Assembly (NCBI RefSeq): GCF_026162365.1
Contig: NZ_JAOANW010000017.1
Coordinates: 1 to 64,000 of the forward strand
Direction: 5' to 3'
From: Nitratireductor luteus
Lineage (GTDB): Bacteria; Pseudomonadota; Alphaproteobacteria; Rhizobiales; Rhizobiaceae
Length of the DNA: 64,000 nt
In this document: positions 35,502 through 44,627 of the stretch, piece after piece
Numbering within the stretch: position 1 is the first letter of the stretch
How the letters are laid out: each line of letters opens with the position of its first letter
Position numbers and translations under genes: made by a program
Notes under the pieces: model-generated
What the model saw: the letters and a program-made list of their open reading frames with translations, nothing else
The model's database searches: none
What the model was told of the DNA's origin: nothing

Positions 35502-36938
35502 ATGACGTTTGATCTGACATCGAGCCTGATCCTCGCCGTTCCCGAACTGGCGCTGGCCATTGGTGCCATGGCGCTGTTGATGATCGGCGTGTTTTCGGGA
35601 GATCGCGCGGATACCACCGTGACCGGCCTCGCCGTCGCGCTGTTCCTTGCGGCGATTGCCTGGATCGTCATCTTCCCGACCGATGGTCCTGCTTTCGAGA
35701 ACGCCTTCATTTCCGATGCATTCTCGCGCGTGATGAAGCTTCTGACGCTGGTCGGCGCGGCGGTCACGCTGATCATGTCGGTCGGCTTCGCCAAGGCCGA
35801 GAAGTTCGACAAGTTCGAATATCCCGTGCTCATCATGCTTTCCACGCTGGGCATGATGCTGATGATCTCGGCCAACGACATGATCGCGCTCTATCTTGGC
35901 CTTGAGCTTCAGTCGCTGGCCCTCTACGTGGTCGCCGCGATCAACCGGGACAATGCGCGGGCGACCGAAGCGGGTCTCAAATATTTCGTGCTGGGCGCGC
36001 TTTCTTCGGGCATGCTGCTCTACGGCGTCTCGCTGGTCTACGGCTTCACCGGAAATACCGGTTTCGAGGCGATTGCGGCGGCACTGTCCGGCGGCGAGCG
36101 TCAGCTTGGCCTCGTCTTCGGCCTCGTTTTCGTGCTTGCCGGCCTTGCCTTCAAGATCTCGGCCGTCCCGTTCCACATGTGGACGCCCGACGTCTATGAA
36201 GGCGCTCCAACGCCCGTGACGGCTTTCTTCGCGGCGGCTCCCAAGATGGCGGCCATGGCGCTGCTGGTGCGGGTTACGATGGGGGCGTTCGAGCCCGTCG
36301 CGCTCGACTGGCAGCAGATCGTCGTCTTTATCTCCATCGCCTCGATGCTGCTCGGCGCCTTTGCCGCTATCGGCCAGCGCAACATCAAGCGCCTGATGGC
36401 CTATTCCTCCATCGCCCATATGGGTTTCGCGCTGGTGGGACTTGCGGCGAATTCGGAAGCGGGCGTACGCGGCGTGGTCATCTACATGCTGATCTATCTC
36501 GCCATGACGCTAGGCACTTTCGCCTTCATCCTCGCCATGCGCCGCAACGACAACAATCTCGAGCAGATCGACGACCTTGCGGGCCTTTCATCGACCAATC
36601 CGATGATGGCCACGATCATGACCATCCTCATGTTCTCGCTGGCCGGCATTCCCCCGCTGGCCGGCTTCTGGGCCAAGTGGTACGTCTTTCTGGCCGCCAT
36701 TGAAGCCCAGCTCTACTGGCTCGCCGTGATCGGCGTTGTTGCTTCGGTGGTCGGAGCGTTCTACTACATCCGCATCATCAAGGTGATGTGGTTCGACGAG
36801 TCGGCTGGCGGCTTTCAGCCCATGGCGGGCGAGCTGCGCTTCGTGCTGCTCCTGTCGGGCACCTTCGTATTGTTCTACATGCTGGTGGGCGCTCCCGTGG
36901 AGCTGATGGCGGGCGCGGCCGCGGGCTCGTTCTTCTGA
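35502..36938 (+). CDS. nuoN: NADH-quinone oxidoreductase subunit N (ND2)
   Basis: A 478-residue antiporter-like subunit, with [16 protein letters not shown] (TM5 Glu), [20 protein letters not shown] and [20 protein letters not shown]. The start is ATG 35502, 16 bases after nuoM. It completes the set of 14 complex I genes, all intact. Confidence 0.97.
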   Translation: MTFDLTSSLILAVPELALAIGAMALLMIGVFSGDRADTTVTGLAVALFLAAIAWIVIFPTDGPAFENAFISDAFSRVMKLLTLVGAAVTLIMSVGFAKAEKFDKFEYPVLIMLSTLGMMLMISANDMIALYLGLELQSLALYVVAAINRDNARATEAGLKYFVLGALSSGMLLYGVSLVYGFTGNTGFEAIAAALSGGERQLGLVFGLVFVLAGLAFKISAVPFHMWTPDVYEGAPTPVTAFFAAAPKMAAMALLVRVTMGAFEPVALDWQQIVVFISIASMLLGAFAAIGQRNIKRLMAYSSIAHMGFALVGLAANSEAGVRGVVIYMLIYLAMTLGTFAFILAMRRNDNNLEQIDDLAGLSSTNPMMATIMTILMFSLAGIPPLAGFWAKWYVFLAAIEAQLYWLAVIGVVASVVGAFYYIRIIKVMWFDESAGGFQPMAGELRFVLLLSGTFVLFYMLVGAPVELMAGAAAGSFF

Positions 36939-36943
36939 GCGCG

Positions 36944-37768
36944 ATGTTCGCCCTTGCGCCTTCGGCTGAAGCCGCCGGGTACCGGCTGGAAGCGCATGAC
37001 AGTGTCGGCTCGACCAATGCTATGGCCCTGGAGCGGGCGCGGCGGGGCGATCCTGGCAAGCTGTGGATCACGGCATTGCAGCAGACCAGCGGCCGCGGAA
37101 GACGCGGTCGCGATTGGGCGACGCCCCACGGCAATCTGGCCGCGACGCTGCTCCTGTCGGATGGCATGGCCGTCAATGATGCCGCCGTGCTCGGCTTCGT
37201 CGCGGGGCTTTCTCTTTCTGATGCTCTGTCGGCCGTCGTGCCGCAATCGGCTCTGAAGGTCGGGATCGATGGCGGCGACGTGGCCCAGGCATCCGGGCGT
37301 TTTGCTTTGAAATGGCCGAACGACGTTCTGGCCGACGGCGCCAAGCTTGCCGGCATACTTTTGGAATCGTCGCTCCTCGGCCCGGACAGGCTGGCATTGG
37401 CGATCGGCATCGGCGTCAATGTCGTGGCTCATCCCGAAGGGCTTCCCTATCCAGCGACCTCGCTGAAGGCGCTTGGCGCGGGCGAGGATGCGGCAAGGCT
37501 GTTCCTGGCGCTCAGCGATGCCTGGATGGAAAACTACGCACGCTGGCAGGGTCCGGGCGGCAAGGCCGCGATCCGCGACCGCTGGCTACGGCAGGCCGCG
37601 GGTCTTGGCTCGGAAGTTTCGGTCAAGGCGGATGGCCGTGTGGTAAGAGGCATATTCGAGACGATTGACGAGGCATGCCGCTTCGTGATTCGCGAGGAAG
37701 ACGGTTCGCGGTTCTATATAACCGCCGGCGACGTGCATTTCGGGGCTGTGGCGTCGGTGCGCACTTGA
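36944..37768 (+). CDS. birA: Biotin--[acetyl-CoA carboxylase] ligase
   Basis: A 274-residue biotin protein ligase. SVGSTNAMALERA opens the domain, TSGRGRRGRDWATPHGNLAA (about 48-67) is the biotinyl-AMP binding loop, and LKWPNDVLADGAKLAGILLE is the ATP and Lys region. A small C-terminal beta domain follows (GSEVSVKADGRVVRGIFETI). The N-terminal DNA-binding domain of E. coli BirA is absent, so it is an enzyme and not a repressor. It follows nuoN by five bases. Confidence 0.93.
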   Translation: MFALAPSAEAAGYRLEAHDSVGSTNAMALERARRGDPGKLWITALQQTSGRGRRGRDWATPHGNLAATLLLSDGMAVNDAAVLGFVAGLSLSDALSAVVPQSALKVGIDGGDVAQASGRFALKWPNDVLADGAKLAGILLESSLLGPDRLALAIGIGVNVVAHPEGLPYPATSLKALGAGEDAARLFLALSDAWMENYARWQGPGGKAAIRDRWLRQAAGLGSEVSVKADGRVVRGIFETIDEACRFVIREEDGSRFYITAGDVHFGAVASVRT

Positions 37769-37775
37769 AAATCAT

Positions 37776-37866
37776 AGAGCGCCGTGCGTCCGTTCGGGCG
37801 CTACAATGGGACGCTCTGTCTATTTGTTTTTCCGCATTTATGCGGACGTCAGGTGATCCCACCTGA
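37776..37866 (+). repeat. Palindromic repeat element in the leader of the RNase J gene
   Basis: A 91-base unit beginning AGAGCGCCGTGCGTC and ending CAGGTGATCCCACCTGA. It contains three dyads: an outer AGAGCG...CGCTCT arm pair around GCGTCCGTTCGGGCGC, then CCGCATTTATGCGG, then CAGGTGATCCCACCTG. A diverged second copy sits at 47669-47755 upstream of mgtE. The opening word is of the kind found in dispersed rhizobial palindromic elements. Confidence 0.75.
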
Positions 37867-37889
37867 CCGCAGATACTATAGGAGACGAC

Positions 37890-39557
37890 GTGGCAGGCGA
37901 TAAAGCGGAGCTGGTATTCTGTCCCTTGGGCGGGGTTGGCGAAATCGGGATGAATTTGGGCCTTTACGGCTACGGCCCGCCGCGCAAGCGCCAGTGGATT
38001 GTCGTCGATTGCGGCGTCACGTTTCCGGGGCCGGATCTGCCCGGCGTCGATCTGATCCTGCCCGACATCCGCTTTCTGGAAGAGCAGATCGACAATCTCA
38101 AGGGCATCGTCATCACCCATGCCCATGAAGACCACTATGGCGCGCTGCTGGACCTTTGGCCGCGCCTCAAGGTCGATGTCTGGATGACGCCTTTCACGGC
38201 GGGCCTGCTGGAATCGAAGCGCCAGGGCGAGCACAACGCGCCGGATATCCCGGTGACGATCTTCAAGCCCGGCGACACTTTCAATGCGGGACCTTTCTTC
38301 ATAGAGGCGATCGCCGTCACGCACTCGATTCCGGAGCCCGTGTCGCTCGCCATCACATCGCCGCTGGGTACCGTGGTCCACACCGGCGACTGGAAGATCG
38401 ATCCCGCACCGTCTCTCGGTCCGGTCACCGACGAGGCCCGCTTCCGCGCCGTGGGCGACGCGGGTGTTCTGGCGCTGATCTGCGATTCCACCAATGCCAT
38501 GCGAGAGGGCGAATCGCCCTCGGAGGAGGCGGTGGGCGAGGGTCTGAGGGGCGTCATCGAAAAGGCGAGTGGACGCGTCGCCGTTACTACGTTCTCTTCC
38601 AATGTGGGGCGTATTCGCTCCATCGCCGAGGCCGCCCGCGACACCGGCCGGCAGGTGGTGGTGCTCGGCCGCTCCCTCAAGCGCGTGATCGATGTCGCGA
38701 CCGACCTCGGCTATCTGGAGGGGTTGCCGCCTTTCCTCCCCGAAGACGATTTCGGCTATATTCCCCGCGAGAACGCGGTGATCCTGTGCACCGGCAGCCA
38801 AGGCGAGCCGCGCGCCGCGCTAGCCAAGCTTGCCCGTGATGAAATGCGCAACGTCGCCCTGTCGCCGGGCGACACGGTCGTCTATTCCTCGCGCGTCATT
38901 CCCGGCAATGAAAAGGCCATCCTGGAGACCAAGAACCTGCTCATCGAGCAGGGTATCGAGATCATCGAGGATACGGACGCGCTGGTTCACGTCTCCGGCC
39001 ACCCGCGCCGCAGTGAGCTCAAGAAGATGTATGAGTGGGTGCGCCCGCAGATTCTGGTCCCCGTCCATGGCGAGGCGGCGCATCTCGTCGCCCACGGCTC
39101 GCTGGGCGCGATGGCCGGCATTCCGGACGTTGCTCAAATCCGCAACGGCGACATGCTGCGCCTGGCTCCCGGAGCGCCGGAGATCGTCGACCAGGTGGCC
39201 TTCGGCCGCATGTTCCGCGACGGCAAGATTATCGGTGACGGCAAGGAAATCGGCATGGTGGAACGCCGCAAGCTTTCCTTCGCCGGTCATGTCGCCGTCA
39301 ACGTCGTACTCGACGACCGCAACGATCTTGAAGGCGACCCGGATCTGATCGCGCTCGGCGTGCCCGAGTTCGATGCGCGGGGCAAGCTGATGGAGGATCT
39401 GATGATCGCCGCGGCGGTAGAGGCCTTTCGCAGCATTCCGCGCCAGCGCCGCAAGGATCTCGATCTGGTTGCCGAGGCCGTGCGCCGCGCCGTGCGCGCC
39501 GCCGCCAACAGCGCCTGGGGCAAGAAGCCGGTCGTCACCGTCTTCGTGACCCAGTAG
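37890..39557 (+). CDS. rnj: Ribonuclease J family protein
   Basis: A 555-residue metallo-beta-lactamase/beta-CASP ribonuclease. THAHEDHYGALLDLW (about 74-88) is the zinc-binding HxHxDH motif; VVHTGDWKID and LICDSTNAMREG follow. The beta-CASP region carries LCTGSQGEPRAAL and HVSGHPRRSELK, and the C-terminal domain ends in VFVTQ. RNase J acts as 5'-3' exonuclease and endonuclease in RNA turnover and rRNA maturation. The start is GTG 37890 with AGGAGA upstream. The leader is almost entirely the palindromic repeat. Confidence 0.93.
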   Translation: MAGDKAELVFCPLGGVGEIGMNLGLYGYGPPRKRQWIVVDCGVTFPGPDLPGVDLILPDIRFLEEQIDNLKGIVITHAHEDHYGALLDLWPRLKVDVWMTPFTAGLLESKRQGEHNAPDIPVTIFKPGDTFNAGPFFIEAIAVTHSIPEPVSLAITSPLGTVVHTGDWKIDPAPSLGPVTDEARFRAVGDAGVLALICDSTNAMREGESPSEEAVGEGLRGVIEKASGRVAVTTFSSNVGRIRSIAEAARDTGRQVVVLGRSLKRVIDVATDLGYLEGLPPFLPEDDFGYIPRENAVILCTGSQGEPRAALAKLARDEMRNVALSPGDTVVYSSRVIPGNEKAILETKNLLIEQGIEIIEDTDALVHVSGHPRRSELKKMYEWVRPQILVPVHGEAAHLVAHGSLGAMAGIPDVAQIRNGDMLRLAPGAPEIVDQVAFGRMFRDGKIIGDGKEIGMVERRKLSFAGHVAVNVVLDDRNDLEGDPDLIALGVPEFDARGKLMEDLMIAAAVEAFRSIPRQRRKDLDLVAEAVRRAVRAAANSAWGKKPVVTVFVTQ

Positions 39558-39571
39558 GAGGAGAGCGGCAG

Positions 39572-39976
39572 ATGCTGGGAAGGCTCAACCACATCGCTAT
39601 CGCCGTTCCGGACTTGGCAGCCGCCACGGCCATCTATCGCGACACGCTGGGCGCTGCGGTCTCGCAGCCGCAGAGCCTGCCAGAGCACGGCGTGACCGTG
39701 GTCTTCGTCGAGCTTGCCAATACCAAGGTGGAGCTGCTGGAGCCGCTCGGCGGGGAATCGCCCATCGCGGCATTTCTCGAAAAGAGCCCCTCCGGCGGCA
39801 TGCATCATGTCTGCTACGAGGTGGACGATATCCTTGCGGTACGGGACCGGCTGAAAGCCGCCGGTGCTCGTGTGCTGGGCGACGGAGAGCCGAAGATCGG
39901 CGCGCACGGCAAGCCGGTGCTTTTCCTGCATCCCAAGGATTTCGCCGGCACGCTTGTCGAGCTCGAACAGGTGTGA
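39572..39976 (+). CDS. mce: Methylmalonyl-CoA epimerase
   Basis: A 134-residue VOC-fold protein. It begins MLGRLNHIAIAVPDLAAATA, with the first metal His (H7). FVELANTKVELLEPLG, GGMHHVCYEVDDI with the second His, and the terminal GTLVELEQV with the Glu ligand complete the metal site. It interconverts the (R) and (S) epimers of methylmalonyl-CoA in propionate metabolism. It lies 14 bases after the RNase J gene with GAGGAGAG upstream. Confidence 0.92.
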   Translation: MLGRLNHIAIAVPDLAAATAIYRDTLGAAVSQPQSLPEHGVTVVFVELANTKVELLEPLGGESPIAAFLEKSPSGGMHHVCYEVDDILAVRDRLKAAGARVLGDGEPKIGAHGKPVLFLHPKDFAGTLVELEQV

Positions 39977-40085
39977 CCGCACGCCGCGCGGGCAGGGGCC
40001 TGAAATCAGATGCGCCGCGCGTTACTAGGTGTCCTGGGAAATCGGCGGCACGCGCCGCAGAAAGATGTAGGACAGGGAAGACGCA

Positions 40086-40355
40086 ATGACCTGGATATCG
40101 CTGGCGGCCGTTTTCGTCATCATCTGGTGGATCATGCTGTTCGTGTCGCTGCCGTTCGGCTTGCGCACGCAGGATGAAGATGGCGAGATCGTGCCCGGCA
40201 GCACCGAGAGCGCGCCGCGCGGCCCTCACATGCTGAAAGCCCTGATCCGCACCACCATCCTCACGCTGATCGTCTTCGCGATCTTCTATGTGGTGACACG
40301 CGTTCTCGGCTACAGCTTCGACGACATCCCGCGCATCGCGCCGGAGTTCTACTGA
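40086..40355 (+). CDS. DUF1467 family small membrane protein
   Basis: An 89-residue protein with two membrane helices (WISLAAVFVIIWWIMLFVSL at the start and LIRTTILTLIVFAIFYVVTR later) joined by LPFGLRTQDEDGEIVPGSTE, the hallmark of DUF1467. Function unknown; it is commonly found between mce and proS in Rhizobiales, so its place here is conventional. Confidence 0.88.
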   Translation: MTWISLAAVFVIIWWIMLFVSLPFGLRTQDEDGEIVPGSTESAPRGPHMLKALIRTTILTLIVFAIFYVVTRVLGYSFDDIPRIAPEFY

Positions 40356-40425
40356 GCCCGCTCGTCCAGGCTTTAAATCTTCCAAGATTCAGGTATGGGC
40401 GAGGCGAAAGTGCCGAACCTCAGCC

Positions 40426-40454
40426 AAAAAAAATGCAAGGCACAAGGCCTTGCA
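40426..40454 (-). terminator. Leftward rho-independent terminator
   Basis: A perfect eight-bp stem (TGCAAGGC/GCCTTGCA) with a five-base loop and an unbroken run of eight T residues on the minus strand. Confidence 0.85.
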
Positions 40455-40590
40455 ACTAAACGCGTCCGATCCGTTTCCGTATGTTTTACGGCGGCGGCGA
40501 GTGCCCGCGCCAGGATCGTATCCTCCCAAGACTTTTGACCGCGTAGTGAGAACGAATTGAATTTCGCCCTCTTGTTTTGTGATGGGCACA
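40426..40590 (-). ncRNA. Candidate small RNA ending in a strong terminator
   Basis: On the minus strand TGCAAGGC pairs perfectly with GCCTTGCA (loop CTTGT) and is followed directly by eight or more T residues: a textbook intrinsic terminator. No minus-strand gene precedes it, since proS reads the other way, so a stand-alone leftward transcript is implied. The 5' end is not defined; 40590 is a guess based on a weak GTGACA-17-CTAATG pair just upstream. The sequence before the terminator includes GGGAGGATACG, a possible anti-Shine-Dalgarno target or seed. Confidence 0.45.
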
Positions 40591-40890
40591 TTAGACTAAA
40601 CTTTGTCGGGATGTCACGAAAAATTTTGCGCCAAATCAGATATGTTACCGAAACGTTCGGTTCGTGAACGACAGCAGGGACGGCGACGCGCCTTTTGGCG
40701 CAGGTCAAGAGCGAGGATGAGTTCACCTGGCGTGTGGTGTGCGGAGGAGGGGAAGGACAATAGGGGGCGTCTGATCGCCCTGGACGGGTTTTAGCGCCGG
40801 GTTTTCATTCGGTCACGAAATGGCTAAGAAGCCGGATCATATGCATGAGTGGTGCTGATTCCACTTTCCCTTTTTCTCACGGATATGTTC

Positions 40891-42219
40891 ATGCGACTGT
40901 CGCGCTACTTTCTGCCCATTTTGAAGGAGAATCCTCGCGAGGCCGAGATCGTTTCGCACCGGCTGATGCTGAGGGCGGGCATGATCCGGCAGCAGGCGGC
41001 GGGCAGTTTCTCCTGGCTGCCGCTTGGCAAGCGCGTGCTCGACAAGGTCAACCGGATCGTCCGCGAGGAGCAGAACCGGGCCGGCGCGCATGAAATCCTC
41101 ATGCCCACCATCCAGTCGGCCGATCTGTGGATGGAAAGCGGACGCTACGACGACTACGGCAAGGAGATGCTGCGCATCACCGATCGCCACGAGCGCGCCA
41201 TGCTCTACGGTCCGACCAATGAGGAGATGGTGACCGATATCTTCCGCGCCTATGTCAAATCCTACAAGGACCTGCCGCTCAACCTCTACCACATCCAGTG
41301 GAAGTTCCGCGACGAGGTGCGCCCGCGCTTCGGCGTGATGCGTTCGCGCGAATTCCTGATGAAGGACGCCTATTCCTTCGATCTCGATTTCGAAGGGGCC
41401 AAGGCGGCCTACAAGCGCATGTTCGTTGCCTATCTGCGCACCTTTTCCCGCATGGGCCTGCAGGCGATCCCCATGCGCGCCGACACCGGCCCCATCGGCG
41501 GCGATCTCAGCCATGAGTTCATCATCCTGGCCTCGACCGGGGAAAGCGAAGTCTTCTGTCATCGCGATTTCCTCCAGCTTCAGGTGCCGGGCGCCGACGT
41601 CGATTTCGGCAATGACGAGGAGATCGCCGGCATCGTGAAGACCTGGACGACGCCCTATGCAGCGACGGACGAGATGCACGACGAGGCCGCATGGAGTGCG
41701 GTCGCCGACGACGAGAAGGTCTCGGCCCGCGGCATCGAGGTCGGCCATATCTTCCACTTCGGCACCAAATACTCCAAGCCGATGAATGCCAGCGTCAACG
41801 GGCCCGACGGCAAGGAGCATCTGGTTTCCATGGGTTCCTACGGCATCGGCCCCAGCCGGTTGCTGGCGGCCATCATCGAGGCGAGCCACGATGAGAATGG
41901 CATCATCTGGCCCGAGCAGGTGGCCCCCTTCGACATCGGGCTCATCAACATGAAGGCCGGCGACAGCGAATGCGACCGCGTTTGCGAGGAGCTTTACGCA
42001 GGGCTGACCGCAGCCGGCCGCGACGTCCTTTACGACGACACAGACCAGCGCGCCGGTGGCAAGTTCGCAACGGCCGATCTCATCGGCCTGCCATGGCAGG
42101 TGATCGTGGGGCCGCGCGGCGTCGCCGCCGGCGAAGTCGAGGTGAAGAACCGGGCCACCGGCGAGCGGGAAACCATGCCGATGGCGGCGCTGATCCAGCG
42201 TTTCGGCGGCCGTCCATGA
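40891..42219 (+). CDS. proS: Prolyl-tRNA synthetase, short alphaproteobacterial type
   Basis: A 442-residue class II synthetase. [20 protein letters not shown] at the start, [20 protein letters not shown], motif 2 [20 protein letters not shown], and motif 3 [15 protein letters not shown] are visible. The insertion (editing) domain between motifs 2 and 3 is missing, as usual in this clade. The anticodon-binding domain occupies about 345-442. I use ATG 40891; ATG 40885 and GTG 40849 are possible. The stop overlaps lolC as ATGA. Confidence 0.95.
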   Translation: MRLSRYFLPILKENPREAEIVSHRLMLRAGMIRQQAAGSFSWLPLGKRVLDKVNRIVREEQNRAGAHEILMPTIQSADLWMESGRYDDYGKEMLRITDRHERAMLYGPTNEEMVTDIFRAYVKSYKDLPLNLYHIQWKFRDEVRPRFGVMRSREFLMKDAYSFDLDFEGAKAAYKRMFVAYLRTFSRMGLQAIPMRADTGPIGGDLSHEFIILASTGESEVFCHRDFLQLQVPGADVDFGNDEEIAGIVKTWTTPYAATDEMHDEAAWSAVADDEKVSARGIEVGHIFHFGTKYSKPMNASVNGPDGKEHLVSMGSYGIGPSRLLAAIIEASHDENGIIWPEQVAPFDIGLINMKAGDSECDRVCEELYAGLTAAGRDVLYDDTDQRAGGKFATADLIGLPWQVIVGPRGVAAGEVEVKNRATGERETMPMAALIQRFGGRP

Positions 42220-43511
42220 ACGTGTCCGCCAGCGTGTCCTCCACGCGGCCCGAGGGGGCGGGGCCTTTTTCTCATTTCGAGCGCCTGGTCGCCTGGCGCT
42301 ATCTGCGTTCGCGGCGCAAGGAGGCGGTCGTTTCCGTCATCGCATCGATCTCCTTCGTCGGCATCATGCTGGGTGTGGCGACGCTGATCGTGGTGATGGC
42401 GGTGATGAACGGTTTTCGCGCCGAGCTTCTGACCCGTATCCTGGGGGTCAACGGGCATCTGGTGGTGCAGCCGATTGACATGCCGCTGAGCGACTATGAC
42501 GCCATCGCCGACCGGCTCGCCGGTATAGAGGGTGTGACGCTCGCAGCCCCGCTCATTCAGGCGCAGGTGCTGGCCTCTGGCCGCAGCGGCAGTGGCACGG
42601 GCGCGCTCGTGCGCGGCATGCGCCCGGAAGACCTGACCCAGATGGGGCTCGTTTCCGACAATGTCCGCCACGGCTCACTCGTGGGCTTCGCCACTGGAGA
42701 GGGCGTGGCTGTCGGCTCGCGGCTGGCGCAGAATCTCGGTCTGACGATTGGCGACAACATCACGCTCGTCTCGCCGGAAGGCGACGTAACGCCCCTCGGC
42801 ACGACGCCGCGGGTCAAGTCCTATCCCATCTCGGCGATCTTTGAAGTGGGCATGTCGGAATACGATTCGACGCTGGTTTTCATGCCGCTCGAGGAAGCCC
42901 AGCTCTACACGAATACCGAGGGTATCGTCCAGTATATCGAGCTTTTCGTGAGTGACCCCGATGCCGTGGACGCATTGCGTCCGCTTGTCGAGGAGGCGGC
43001 GCAGCGGCCCGTCCAGATCACCGATTGGCGTCAGCGCAACCAGACCTTCTTTTCGGCCCTGGAGGTCGAGCGCAACGTCATGTTCATGATCCTGACCATG
43101 ATCGTTCTGGTAGCCGCGCTCAATATTATCTCGGGCATGATCATGCTGGTGAAGGACAAGGGCCACGACATCGCCATCCTGCGCACCATGGGGGCGACCA
43201 GCGGCAGCATCATGCGCATCTTCCTGATGGCGGGCGCCACCATCGGTGTAGCCGGGACGTTCGCCGGCTTCGCTCTCGGCACGCTGCTGTGTCTGAACGT
43301 CGAGTCGATCCGCCAGTTCTTCACTTGGCTCTCGGGCACGACGATTTTCGATCCCGAAGTCTATTTCCTGTCCACGCTGCCCGCCGACATGGATAGCGGC
43401 GAAACAGTTTCGGTCGTGCTCATGGCGCTGGTTCTCTCCTTCCTCGCGACGCTCTTTCCCGCCTGGCGCGCCTCGCGCCTCGATCCCGTCGAAGCTTTGA
43501 GATACGAATGA
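42216..43511 (+). CDS. lolC: Lipoprotein-releasing system permease LolC/E
   Basis: A 431-residue FtsX-type permease. A cytoplasmic N-terminus with [20 protein letters not shown] leads into the first helix (about 43-70). A large periplasmic domain follows (about 70-280), then three C-terminal helices with [20 protein letters not shown], the coupling-helix signature. The last motif is [19 protein letters not shown]. With LolD it extracts lipoproteins from the inner membrane for transport. A single permease gene serves here as homodimer, as often in alphaproteobacteria (LolF). Confidence 0.92.
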   Translation: MNVSASVSSTRPEGAGPFSHFERLVAWRYLRSRRKEAVVSVIASISFVGIMLGVATLIVVMAVMNGFRAELLTRILGVNGHLVVQPIDMPLSDYDAIADRLAGIEGVTLAAPLIQAQVLASGRSGSGTGALVRGMRPEDLTQMGLVSDNVRHGSLVGFATGEGVAVGSRLAQNLGLTIGDNITLVSPEGDVTPLGTTPRVKSYPISAIFEVGMSEYDSTLVFMPLEEAQLYTNTEGIVQYIELFVSDPDAVDALRPLVEEAAQRPVQITDWRQRNQTFFSALEVERNVMFMILTMIVLVAALNIISGMIMLVKDKGHDIAILRTMGATSGSIMRIFLMAGATIGVAGTFAGFALGTLLCLNVESIRQFFTWLSGTTIFDPEVYFLSTLPADMDSGETVSVVLMALVLSFLATLFPAWRASRLDPVEALRYE

Positions 43512-44194
43512 TGGCCGCCAACGTCCTTGAACTGAATGCGGTCGAGCGGCGCTTCACCCAGGGTCCGAAGACGCTGACCATCCTGGACGGCGCCGATTTT
43601 GCGCTGCAATCGGGCGAGATGGTCGCGCTTGTGGCGCCGTCGGGCACCGGCAAGTCGACACTGCTGCATATCGCCGGTCTTCTCGAGCATCCCGATGGGG
43701 GCGATGTCATCGTCAACGGCCGGCCTTGCCAGGGCCTGTCCGACGACAACCGCACGGCCATCCGACGCGGCGAGATCGGCTTCGTCTACCAGTTCCATCA
43801 TCTTCTGCCGGAGTTCACAGCGCTGGAAAACGTGATGATGCCGCAGCTCATTTCCGGCCTCGACCGGAAGGAAGCGAGCGACCGCGCTGCGCAGTTGCTC
43901 GACTATATGAAGATTGGCGAGAGGGTGCATCACCGGCCGACCGAACTCTCCGGCGGCGAGCAGCAGCGCGTGGCAATTGCCCGCGCCGTCGCCAATGCGC
44001 CGCTGGTGCTTCTGGCCGACGAACCCACCGGCAATCTCGATCCCGTCACCGCCAGCTATGTGTTCGAGGCGCTGGAAGCGCTGGTGCGCCAGTCGGGCCT
44101 CGCCGCCCTCATCGCTACCCACAATGAAGGCCTCGCGGCCCGCATGGACCGTCGCGTGACGCTGGAAGGCGGCAAGGTCGTGGCAATGGCCTGA
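43508..44194 (+). CDS. lolD: Lipoprotein-releasing system ATP-binding protein LolD
   Basis: A 228-residue ABC ATPase. Walker A is APSGTGKST (43-51), with Ala in place of the usual Gly; Q-loop [13 protein letters not shown]; signature [14 protein letters not shown]; Walker [12 protein letters not shown]; and switch His in IATHNE. It powers LolC. Its start overlaps the lolC stop by four bases. The operon seems to end here. Confidence 0.94.
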   Translation: MMAANVLELNAVERRFTQGPKTLTILDGADFALQSGEMVALVAPSGTGKSTLLHIAGLLEHPDGGDVIVNGRPCQGLSDDNRTAIRRGEIGFVYQFHHLLPEFTALENVMMPQLISGLDRKEASDRAAQLLDYMKIGERVHHRPTELSGGEQQRVAIARAVANAPLVLLADEPTGNLDPVTASYVFEALEALVRQSGLAALIATHNEGLAARMDRRVTLEGGKVVAMA

Positions 44195-44489
44195 GCGCGG
44201 TAGGCGCCACCGCCGCCTCGGTTGCCCTCGCGCGCTTGGCCGCAATCGCCTTGAACACGATGCGTCGGAACCAGGTGATTCTGCCTAGCCACCGAACGCC
44301 GTAGCTGTCTGCCGCTGTACCGGCCGCTGCATTCTCCGGCAAACCCGCTCCTCTCTCCCATATACTTTCCGTTAACCCAAAATGTCAGGAGACATCGCCT
44401 GTTCCAAATGCGCCAATTGACGCGAACATAAATAGAACATAAAAGGATCATATCAAGATTTAACAGCGCTTATGCACAGGAGAGTGGAT

Positions 44490-44576
44490 ATGACCGATCT
44501 GGTTCAGGACGTTGTTTCGCTGGTTGCCGTGAGCTCCTTCATCGTCGCCGCCGCCACATGGATTGGCGCACTCTGA
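44490..44576 (+). CDS. 28-residue single-helix membrane peptide
   Basis: A short gene with a very good ribosome binding site (AGGAGAGT, six bases before ATG 44490) and a terminator hairpin starting six bases after its stop. The product begins MTDLVQDVVSLVAVSSF and forms one hydrophobic helix of about 20 residues ending WIGAL. The exact framing by ribosome site and terminator makes it more convincing than a random frame. Function unknown; small membrane peptides often tune larger membrane complexes. Confidence 0.6.
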   Translation: MTDLVQDVVSLVAVSSFIVAAATWIGAL

Positions 44577-44581
44577 AACAA

Positions 44582-44606
44582 AAAGGGCCGCGCGAGGCGG
44601 CCCTTT
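44582..44606 (+). terminator. Bidirectional terminator between the small peptide gene and ggt
   Basis: AAAGGGCCGC-rich stem: GGGCCGC pairs with GCGGCCC around GCGAG, extended by AAA/TTT. It follows the peptide gene on the plus strand and the ggt stop on the minus strand. Confidence 0.75.
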
Positions 44607-44627
44607 GCACATGTCGGGGAGGCTGGA

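Larger units (their letters stand above)
40356..40890. other. 535-base gap upstream of proS
   Basis: No protein gene that I accept. The clear signal is a leftward rho-independent terminator at 40426-40454. Open frames on the minus strand (up to 40726) run straight through that terminator and have no ribosome binding site. The right half must contain the proS promoter; I see no convincing box. Confidence 0.5.

Noticed and set aside
40373-40726. 117-codon minus-strand frame upstream of proS
   Set aside because: Runs through a perfect intrinsic terminator and has no ribosome site; a small RNA fits better.
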